Positions 43,017 to 49,854 of a DNA stretch of 64,000 nt are shown piece after piece. The stretch's first letter is position 1. The number at the start of each line of letters is the position of its first letter. The notes beneath the pieces were generated by a model. That model did not search any database and was not told the origin of the DNA. It saw only the letters and a program-made list of their open reading frames with translations. The position numbers and the translations under genes are program-made. Origin of the DNA: Hymenobacter persicinus (GTDB lineage: Bacteria > Bacteroidota > Bacteroidia > Cytophagales > Hymenobacteraceae); NCBI RefSeq assembly GCF_004167665.1, contig NZ_SEWE01000010.1:1-64000 (forward strand), in the 5' to 3' direction.

Positions 43017-43727
43017 ATGAAGAAGAAAATTCCCCTAGCAATACACAAAGCAATTGAACCGTTATTGCCCATCATTAACAAAGAGATAGTTGCTATGGAT
43101 ATGAGTGCAAACTCTTTGTTTAGAATGATTGATGTAGACCCCGAATCTGGTTTCTTTTTTGAGATTACGGCTATCGAGAAAAGTGATGGGAAAACTATAA
43201 TTCGCTATGAGAGCAAACCGGCAAGTGCTAATAATAACATTGCCATTAGGGCTGCAACAACTTACGAAGGATTTGCCAATATCTTCAAGCAATGGATTAA
43301 TATTTTAAATGACTATAATCAAATTCCAACTATTTTTGATGACCCTATATTGAAGCAGTATGAAGATGATTTTCAAGAAAAATTTGAAAGTGCAGATGAA
43401 AATGCAAGTAGAGCTAGTTTTACGCTTGAACAACAGTTTCTTCTTGATGATGCTTTTACAAAGATTATATTTTTGCTAGAGCATAATAAAGATAAAGAAA
43501 ATATTGAGGAAATTGATAGCCTAATCGTTGAAGCCAAGTCAATACAGGATACGATTACAACATCAACAAAAGACGAAATTTTTGGCAAAATGTCTTCGCT
43601 GTTTTCTAAAATACAAAAGGGTGGATTGAAATGGATAAAAGAAATATACCCTATTATACAAAAGGAGATTATTTCGCAAATTGTTAAGGGCGCTTTGAAT
43701 CTTCCGTCAGTTATTGATATAACATAA
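43017..43727 (+). CDS. Unknown protein, first gene of the caspase-like cluster
   Basis: A 236-residue protein of unknown family. It has an N-terminal mixed domain (about 1-105), then an acidic helical part, and a C-terminal amphipathic or hydrophobic region (about 205-236; KWIKEIYPIIQKEIISQIVK). Such a C-terminus is compatible with membrane association or regulated release by a protease. It is followed in the same direction by two further genes of which the last is caspase-like. The sequence is strongly AT-rich and foreign to the host. Confidence 0.78.
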   Translation: MKKKIPLAIHKAIEPLLPIINKEIVAMDMSANSLFRMIDVDPESGFFFEITAIEKSDGKTIIRYESKPASANNNIAIRAATTYEGFANIFKQWINILNDYNQIPTIFDDPILKQYEDDFQEKFESADENASRASFTLEQQFLLDDAFTKIIFLLEHNKDKENIEEIDSLIVEAKSIQDTITTSTKDEIFGKMSSLFSKIQKGGLKWIKEIYPIIQKEIISQIVKGALNLPSVIDIT

Positions 43728-43781
43728 TTGTATTGGCGGCAATTGATTTTAATAAAATTTAACTCATTAACAAACACAGAA

Positions 43782-44117
43782 ATGAATGATTGCAAACTAG
43801 AAGGATTCGGTAAAACCCCAAACGAGTATATAGTTCCCAGTCATGCTGGACTTGCATGCAAGGTAAAGGTAATCAATGAATTTTTTGAAAAATATGCTTA
43901 CTGTAATTTCCTGAGTGAAGGTGCGGGTAATGTTCAGAGTGTTTTGCATATAACGGCAACGCATAAGCAGCAGGGTGAAAAAGTAGAAGGTATGGATAGC
44001 ATTGTTCTTTGGATAATGCCTGACCCGACTAAGAAGGAAATTGCAAAATTGTTTAGCGTAGTAACTAAAAACTTTAATGATATCCAAGATGCAGAGCGAA
44101 AATCAAACCAAGGGTAG
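43782..44117 (+). CDS. Unknown small protein, second gene of the caspase-like cluster
   Basis: A 111-residue protein that I do not recognise. It is mixed alpha/beta, with two cysteines in the first half and an amphipathic C-terminus. The ATG at 43782 is used rather than the open TTG at 43728. Its end overlaps the start of the caspase-like gene by 29-41 bases, so the two are translationally linked and probably work together. Confidence 0.72.
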   Translation: MNDCKLEGFGKTPNEYIVPSHAGLACKVKVINEFFEKYAYCNFLSEGAGNVQSVLHITATHKQQGEKVEGMDSIVLWIMPDPTKKEIAKLFSVVTKNFNDIQDAERKSNQG

Positions 44118-44973
44118 TTTTATATTCAATAAGATTTGGATTATTGAATCGTTAGGAGTAGTGGATAAGCCAACTGGGACAATACTTTACAATGACCTTA
44201 TAAAGAACAAGAGCAGCCAATTACAGACTTTAGATTCCGAATTGGCTATTGTAAAAGACTATGACGAATTGGTTAGTGTTTTAGATAGGATAAAGTCCGA
44301 TGTACAAGACAAGCACCATTTCCCATTTATTCATTTTGAAATACATGGTAGTAATGATAAAATGGGATTGGTTCTAGCTTCAAGTCAATTTGTATCATGG
44401 ACTGAGTTTGCTAGCCTACTGCGCGAAATCAATATTGAAACTAGGAATAACACGATGGTTACTACTGCTGTCTGTTTCGGTGGTAGAGCTTTCATAGAAA
44501 TTGACCCTGTATTGCCAGCACCCTTTGCAGGGATAGTGGGTCCTTACGAAGCTGTATATGTTAATGATATTGAGGAAGGGTATAATGCATTTTTTGATTT
44601 GCTACTAAATGGCAATGGCTTCGATAAAGCTCTGACTGCACTTAACGGGTATGGTGAATCTGAATCAAAATTCGAGTTTATTCCAGCAATCGGATTATTC
44701 AATATTCTTTGGAGTGACCTACTTACCATGTATAAAGATCCTTTATTCATGGAAAACAAGATATTTGCTCTGACCTATAGAAGCTTTGCAAGTTGGAATG
44801 CTAGGGGAGAGGAAATCACTATGACCATTGAGCAGGTTAAGGCATACTACCGGAACTTGTATACAAATGACAATGAGCTAGATGAAATGAAATCTGCCAT
44901 GATGAAGACCTTCATCATGGCAGATTTAGACCCCTTGCCCTTCGTGAACTTGGATAGACCCGATGATTGGTAG
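44077..44973 (+). CDS. Caspase-like (CHAT/C14-type) predicted protease
   Basis: About 298 residues. A hydrophobic strand followed by a polar turn (FNKIWIIESLGVVDKPTGT) begins a caspase-type fold. The predicted catalytic histidine is H90 in FIHFEIHGS, and the cysteine is C133 in TTAVCFGG, each after a hydrophobic strand as in CHAT and caspase-like enzymes. The C-terminal half (about 165-298) is helical and unassigned. In bacteria such proteases often act in antiviral or cell-death modules by cleaving a partner. An alternative start is ATG 44089. A terminator follows. Confidence 0.72.
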   Translation: MISKMQSENQTKGSFIFNKIWIIESLGVVDKPTGTILYNDLIKNKSSQLQTLDSELAIVKDYDELVSVLDRIKSDVQDKHHFPFIHFEIHGSNDKMGLVLASSQFVSWTEFASLLREINIETRNNTMVTTAVCFGGRAFIEIDPVLPAPFAGIVGPYEAVYVNDIEEGYNAFFDLLLNGNGFDKALTALNGYGESESKFEFIPAIGLFNILWSDLLTMYKDPLFMENKIFALTYRSFASWNARGEEITMTIEQVKAYYRNLYTNDNELDEMKSAMMKTFIMADLDPLPFVNLDRPDDW

Positions 44974-44980
44974 CCAGTCT

Positions 44981-45025
44981 AAAAGAGAAGCCCCGATACC
45001 TGTCAGATATCGGGACTTCTCTTTT
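44981..45025. terminator. Bidirectional intrinsic terminator
   Basis: Two stem segments (AAAAGAGAAG and CCCGATA with complements) with one bulge and a nine-base loop. A and T runs are present for both converging directions. Confidence 0.85.
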
Positions 45026-45049
45026 GACCTATCAGAAAAGGATGCTCAG

Positions 45050-45304
45050 CTAGTCCAGTTCAGATAACCATTGTTCAGCATCCTTGCTCCACTGGTGGTC
45101 GGCAGCCTCGTTGGCATCAATGCCTGACTGAATGTAATAGCTTACTTGAATCAGGTGTAAGAAGTACTGTTCCTTCTTAGCCTGTTCAAGCCGCTCTTCT
45201 ACTTCCTCTTTCGTAGCGACACGAGTACCGTAGGGTCGCTGAATTTTGTTGCTATCAGGTATAGTAATTGTGTAATATTTAGTGCCTTTAGTTCGAGCTA
45301 GCAT
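45050..45304 (-). CDS. Small hypothetical protein
   Basis: An 84-residue protein with a basic N-terminus (MLARTKGTKYYTITIP) and a helical acidic rest. I do not recognise it. It lies downstream of the replication-protein gene on the same strand with a 90-base gap and may be an accessory of the plasmid-like module. Confidence 0.6.
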   Translation of the reverse strand: MLARTKGTKYYTITIPDSNKIQRPYGTRVATKEEVEERLEQAKKEQYFLHLIQVSYYIQSGIDANEAADHQWSKDAEQWLSELD

Positions 45305-45394
45305 AACAACGGGGTTTAGGTGAACGGTATACTACGCAAACTTTAAAATATAGTTAAGAAAGTGCTAGGGTGTAGGTGATGCAACATGATGAGT

Positions 45395-46861
45395 CTACTT
45401 CAATTCCTCTGGATTCACAGTAGGAGCAATACCAACTGATCCCTTGAAGCTAGCTAGTATTAGCTCTCTCACTTGCTCAGCGTGTGCTTTGAGCACAACT
45501 ATACTATCATGGATAGTTGCGCACCATACACCCTCGTTTGTGAGTCTTTTAGCTATAGTATTGAGAATGATACCAGCTTCCCGACGCTGCATCTCAATTG
45601 CTAGTTTCTCATAACCGGCTTCTTTCTTCTCGTTGATCAACTGATACACGTTCGGGAATTCGGTTTGGAATACCTTGCCCTCTTTCGTGCGCTTGCTATA
45701 GCTGGTTTTGCAGAAGAATATCTTAGCGAAGAACTCTACTTTGAATGCTTTCCGGTTATCTTCTGGTACGTTCATCAACTTCATTACGTGTTCATAAAAC
45801 TCACCAGATGCTGTAAGCTGCATGTACTTGGTTACGTCTGCTGGTATAGCCTGACCTCTGTACTTATCTGCTAGTAAGTAGTTAAATAAGAATGGTTGAC
45901 TATTGCGTATGTCTTGGTTTACAAGACTATCAGCAGACTCTTTATGATATAGGAACTGACGTAAATCAGAGGATAGGTTACTGATGTTAGTGTATATTCT
46001 GCTGGTTATATCTGGTTGCTCTACAAACCATTTCTCATTTTTGATATTGTATACTGACATCAGATCAGCGCTATAAGCATTGTGTATGTGATTTACTAAC
46101 ACTTCATATGCATTGCTCTTTTCTTTTGTTAATGCTTTCTCTAAGTCTTTTGAATCTAGAATGTATTGCTGTATACTGCCGAAATTAAGTGTAGGGTTCA
46201 TAAGAGAAGAGGTAGAGGGTAGGGGAGTGGAAGAACCAGATAAAGAAGAGATAAAAGAATGAAAATCAAGCTTCAACAAGGTTAATGCAATATTGATTTC
46301 AATATTACCAGCTTTAACAATAGAAGACAATCTAGCTTTATGAGACTCAACAATAGACAAGCTAGAAGAATGTTTTAATTCAAGATATTCAGATACTTTA
46401 TCATTGATACCGAACTTGGAGAGATTAGACCATTCAATCGTTGCGGTTGTTTTCTCTTTATATGCTGCATGTTGTTTAGCTAGTTTCTTAGTCCAAACCT
46501 CAGCTTTGAATATATTACGTAAGATAGCCTTACTGACATAAGCCGGTGCAATACGATAACCTTTGCTTTTCTCTCCTTTGATATAATGATTGTCGCACTG
46601 GATAATACCCCACTGCTTTAGGTTGTCTAGCAACTGACCTGCATAGCGCTTGCCTAAGAACTTTTCAAGTGTACTAAAGTGTAGGTTTGTGTAACCAAAC
46701 GAGTAAATTTGACGGTTAAATACACGTCCTTCACAAATCTTGTGTATGATGTAGTTGTACTTATCAATATGATCAAACTTGTAGCGGTCTGAGATACCAA
46801 TAGAATCAAAGAGGATATTGAAATCAATCTTGCTTGGTACGATAAATTGTGATTGTGTCAT
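45395..46861 (-). CDS. Replication protein with polymerase-A/T7-RNAP-like palm
   Basis: A 488-residue protein. The N-terminal 120 residues look like a helix-rich, winged-helix-type DNA-binding part. The C-terminal 200 residues show polymerase-like motifs in order: VNQDIRNSQP (motif A position, D317), RKAFKVEFFAK (motif B position, about 370-380), and TIHDSIVV (motif C position, H451-D452-S453). The HDS triplet is typical of T7-type RNA polymerases, where family A DNA polymerases usually have HDE. A role in element replication or priming is likely. A decayed relative of its C-terminus lies at 56039-56194. Confidence 0.7.
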   Translation of the reverse strand: MTQSQFIVPSKIDFNILFDSIGISDRYKFDHIDKYNYIIHKICEGRVFNRQIYSFGYTNLHFSTLEKFLGKRYAGQLLDNLKQWGIIQCDNHYIKGEKSKGYRIAPAYVSKAILRNIFKAEVWTKKLAKQHAAYKEKTTATIEWSNLSKFGINDKVSEYLELKHSSSLSIVESHKARLSSIVKAGNIEINIALTLLKLDFHSFISSLSGSSTPLPSTSSLMNPTLNFGSIQQYILDSKDLEKALTKEKSNAYEVLVNHIHNAYSADLMSVYNIKNEKWFVEQPDITSRIYTNISNLSSDLRQFLYHKESADSLVNQDIRNSQPFLFNYLLADKYRGQAIPADVTKYMQLTASGEFYEHVMKLMNVPEDNRKAFKVEFFAKIFFCKTSYSKRTKEGKVFQTEFPNVYQLINEKKEAGYEKLAIEMQRREAGIILNTIAKRLTNEGVWCATIHDSIVVLKAHAEQVRELILASFKGSVGIAPTVNPEELK

Positions 46862-46901
46862 AGTTACTTATTGTTTTTAGTTAAAACTGGCTTCCTAACC
46901 A

Positions 46902-47362
46902 GTGTCACATTAATTGTTTTTATATATCATCCTAAACGGTAGGAAAGCAAGGGAGGCAAAACAATTAATATGACACGTTAAAATACCTCCCTTGCACCGT
47001 CATAGATTACGTCTGTGAGTCGTTATGATGTATATAGTAACTTGGGTAGGCGTAGTTTGAAGTTTCAAGTAGCTTTACTGAAATTCTTTTTAAGAAATAT
47101 ATTCAGACATTTTAGGCATAGAAAAAGGCTCAGTGTAATTGCTGAGCCTTTTTGTTGAATGTTAATTTGATTCTGTAATTGGTGTAGCTGTGTGGTGCTG
47201 GTTTTCATGACCGGGTGCCTATTGGTTTTTGCTTAATACTGCAAATTTATACTGGTGGTTTTTATTAATCAAAAATAATTTTGTTTAGAAAATATATTCA
47301 GACAGTTATATTGGTTTGGAGTATGATATAAGTGTTTTTTAGCCTAAAAGATATTCACACAC
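46902..47362. other. Structured region with iteron-like repeats, possible replication origin
   Basis: The 580 bases between the replication gene and the L,D-transpeptidase gene hold no convincing gene. They contain a 19-bp inverted repeat with one mismatch (46902-46920 with 46958-46976). A perfect 10-bp inverted repeat GCAAGGGAGG/CCTCCCTTGC (46947-46956, 46986-46995) interlocks with it. Three AT-rich words of the form ATATTCA(G/C)ACA lie at about 47094, 47290 and 47347. The place next to a replication gene suits an origin or an autoregulatory operator. Confidence 0.5.
47122..47153. terminator. Bidirectional terminator-like hairpin
   Basis: AAAAAGGCTCAG stem and complement with A and T runs on both sides. 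No gene ends directly at it, so a small RNA or a lost gene upstream is possible. Confidence 0.75.
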
Positions 47363-47443
47363 TTTAATAATTTTATGTTAGCTGCACATAACTTAGGCAG
47401 ATTTGGTTATAGCATAATGTGTGTTTTCTGCGTTTAAGATTTT

Positions 47444-48037
47444 ATGAAACGAATGTTTGTGTATATTTTAGCCTTACTATTTGCTTTCTGTTGCTGGTGC
47501 TTGATATTTCATGCCTCTGTATGGTCAGTTTACTACCGCCTGAAATACTTTACCTATGATGTAGTCCAGCGTCCACATCTAAAGGACGTGACTCGCATAG
47601 TAGGTCATAATCCGTTCTATGATCAGCGCCATGCTTTGGTGATAGATATGGCTTTGCCATCGTCAGCGCCAAGGCTACGGGTATATGATCTGCTAAGGCA
47701 AAAGCTTGTATACCAAACCCGCGTAATGCATGGCAAGGGTAGTGGGCAGATTAAAGCAACACGATTCTCCAACCGAATATCTAGCCAAAAAACGGCGCTA
47801 GGTCGCTATGTGATTGTTGAGCGATACCTAGGTAAATTCGGACAAGCATACCGGTTGGCAGGGATAGATGCTAGTAACTCAAATGCTTTGACACGAGGGA
47901 TTGTCCTGCACTCATCTCGGTTCTTTAGCCGGACCCATATAGGGCGCAGTGAAGGTTGTCCCACGGTATCATTGAAAGCGATCCAAGCTATGGGCAAGTA
48001 CTTGCGAGAAGGGACTGTGATATGGATCCACATATAG
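47444..48037 (+). CDS. Murein L,D-transpeptidase catalytic domain protein
   Basis: A 197-residue protein with an N-terminal membrane or signal segment (about 4-27) and a YkuD-type L,D-transpeptidase domain. The catalytic pattern is present: RGIVLHSS with the conserved His (about residue 156) and SEGCPTVS with the nucleophile Cys (about 175). Such enzymes form 3-3 crosslinks or anchor proteins to peptidoglycan. It is a cell-wall enzyme carried as cargo. Codons are AT-rich to mixed. Confidence 0.85.
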   Translation: MKRMFVYILALLFAFCCWCLIFHASVWSVYYRLKYFTYDVVQRPHLKDVTRIVGHNPFYDQRHALVIDMALPSSAPRLRVYDLLRQKLVYQTRVMHGKGSGQIKATRFSNRISSQKTALGRYVIVERYLGKFGQAYRLAGIDASNSNALTRGIVLHSSRFFSRTHIGRSEGCPTVSLKAIQAMGKYLREGTVIWIHI

Positions 48038-48166
48038 GACACCATTGTGACCTCTATTACTGGCTCTTTTTTCATGCACCTACTAGGGGCAGTGAAATTC
48101 ATTAAGAATTGTTTGTTACTTTCAGTGCTAAAAGTTCTGGCTTCTTAAAAAAGTTAAAGAATTTCT

Positions 48167-48198
48167 TTGCAATATTAAACTTTTGGTTTCAAGCTTTG
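48167..48198 (+). promoter_or_regulatory. Candidate promoter of the nucleosidase-NTPase operon
   Basis: TTG (48167-48169), 21-base spacer, AAGCTTTG (48191-48198), one mismatch to TAnnTTTG. The start codon follows after 12 bases, so the leader would be very short. Confidence 0.35.
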
Positions 48199-48210
48199 AT
48201 CACTGTTTAA

Positions 48211-49854
48211 ATGGATTACAGAAGTATTAGTGAAGATGATTTTTCAAAATATATTGATTTGATGTCAATAGTTTTGGTTACGGTCACCGAAATAGAGAAA
48301 GAATGCCTGCATGAAAGAATTTCTCCCTTGCCAGAGCTGACGCATATATTGGTGGTCCAAAAACAATTCTACACCTATTATCTTGGAATGCTAGGTAAGT
48401 ATGCGGTATGCCATGTTGAATCAAGAATGGGTACTAGTGGAGCTGGAGCATCAATAATGACAGTTCAACAAGCTATTGAGTTTGTAAAACCAGTTATTAT
48501 AATAATGGTTGGAATCGCATTTGGAGGTGATGAAACTAAACAAAGAATTGGGGATGTATTAGTGTCCGAATTGGTTGTGCAGTATGAAAATATTAAAATA
48601 AAGCGTAATAAAATTGAGTGCCGAGGGTTCAGGCAAATGTCTAGTGTCCTGTTATTCAACAGATTTACCAAACCAATAGGCTGGAGCTTTTCTTTGACAA
48701 AAACAAGAAAGTCAAAGATCATTTATGGGCACCTACTTTCGGGTGAAAAATTAGTTGATGATAAAAAGTATAGAGATCAATTGTTGAAAATATTTGAACC
48801 AGCCATTGGTGGAGAGATGGAAGGCGCTGGTTTGGTGTCGGTTGCACATGCTTATAATAAAAATTGGCTTGTTGTAAAAGGCATTTGTGATTTTGCTGAT
48901 GGTAATAAGGCGGTAAATAAAATAAAGAAACAGTATTTGGCTGCTAGGGCAGCAGTTGATCTGTGTGCTTGTGTATTTACGGATATGCACACTTTTCAGG
49001 ATTTAGGCGTTATTCCGCTTAAAGAAGAAGCAAAAGAATTAAGCGCCTTATTAAAGCTTGATCAGGTTTTGTTTGCCGATTCTACCTTTAACTCATATTC
49101 AGCATCAAAAGAACAGTATTACTTAATTAGGGAGATTGATAAAAAATACAATAATATTCTAGATTCAAAATCAAATATATGGTCGTATGGGGATAGCGGG
49201 CTTGGGAAAACTTGCATGACCTTTCGCAATCTTATACATGCTAATAAAAAAGTATTCGTAATTGATTTTTCAAGTGTTGATACCGAAGATATGTTGTCTG
49301 TATTTGATTACATGCATGGTAGGCTTCTTGATGCTGCTAATTGCGAAGTCCAGAACAAGCCTAACACCTTGATGAAGGTAATGGATATGATTTGCGAAAC
49401 CTTGAATAGGTTTTATAGCAATACGTATTTGGTAATGGAGGAAATGCCTATTGGAACTGGCAAAGAAAATATCTTTAAACATGTATTTTCTATGATCCTT
49501 AAAAATTCAATGCAATATCCTGATTCAACAGTAAATTTTTGTTTTACATCAATTGGTGATCCAAAAGAATCAGTTTTGTCAATTGCAGAGAAGATAGGGG
49601 AGAAGATACATTTTATGGAGGTAAGCGAGTGGGAAGAGTCTGACATGAAATTGTTATTAAATATAATGCTTGACGCCATCAAGTGTAAACTCAGTCAAGA
49701 ATATTTTGATGCTTTGATTAAGTTCTCTGCAAGAAATCCAAGGAAGTTGAAGACCGGTCTCCGCGACTTGGTTTTGTTTGCGCAATTTAAGGATCAGTCT
49801 TTTGAAGCGTCAATGCACCAATACTTTGAAAACAAATTTGGACATGTTAAATAA
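48211..49854 (+). CDS. Nucleoside phosphorylase/nucleosidase domain fused to a P-loop NTPase
   Basis: A 547-residue two-domain protein. Residues about 18-260 match the PNP/MTA-SAH nucleosidase fold: IIIMVGIAFGGDE (phosphate/ribose loop), GGEMEGAGL (E202-E204, ribose binding), and VVKGICDFADG with the catalytic-type Asp D227. From about 320 a P-loop NTPase begins, with Walker A GDSGLGKT (G327-T334) and Walker B-like YLVMEEM at about 410. In known antiviral systems this effector fold cleaves ATP or other nucleotides when a sensor is triggered. The next gene overlaps its stop by 11 bases. Confidence 0.82.
   Translation: MDYRSISEDDFSKYIDLMSIVLVTVTEIEKECLHERISPLPELTHILVVQKQFYTYYLGMLGKYAVCHVESRMGTSGAGASIMTVQQAIEFVKPVIIIMVGIAFGGDETKQRIGDVLVSELVVQYENIKIKRNKIECRGFRQMSSVLLFNRFTKPIGWSFSLTKTRKSKIIYGHLLSGEKLVDDKKYRDQLLKIFEPAIGGEMEGAGLVSVAHAYNKNWLVVKGICDFADGNKAVNKIKKQYLAARAAVDLCACVFTDMHTFQDLGVIPLKEEAKELSALLKLDQVLFADSTFNSYSASKEQYYLIREIDKKYNNILDSKSNIWSYGDSGLGKTCMTFRNLIHANKKVFVIDFSSVDTEDMLSVFDYMHGRLLDAANCEVQNKPNTLMKVMDMICETLNRFYSNTYLVMEEMPIGTGKENIFKHVFSMILKNSMQYPDSTVNFCFTSIGDPKESVLSIAEKIGEKIHFMEVSEWEESDMKLLLNIMLDAIKCKLSQEYFDALIKFSARNPRKLKTGLRDLVLFAQFKDQSFEASMHQYFENKFGHVK

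Noticed and set aside
48211..49854. Housekeeping MTA/SAH nucleosidase
   Set aside because: The fused NTPase domain, the overlapping AAA gene and the location in a mobile element are not expected for the metabolic enzyme.
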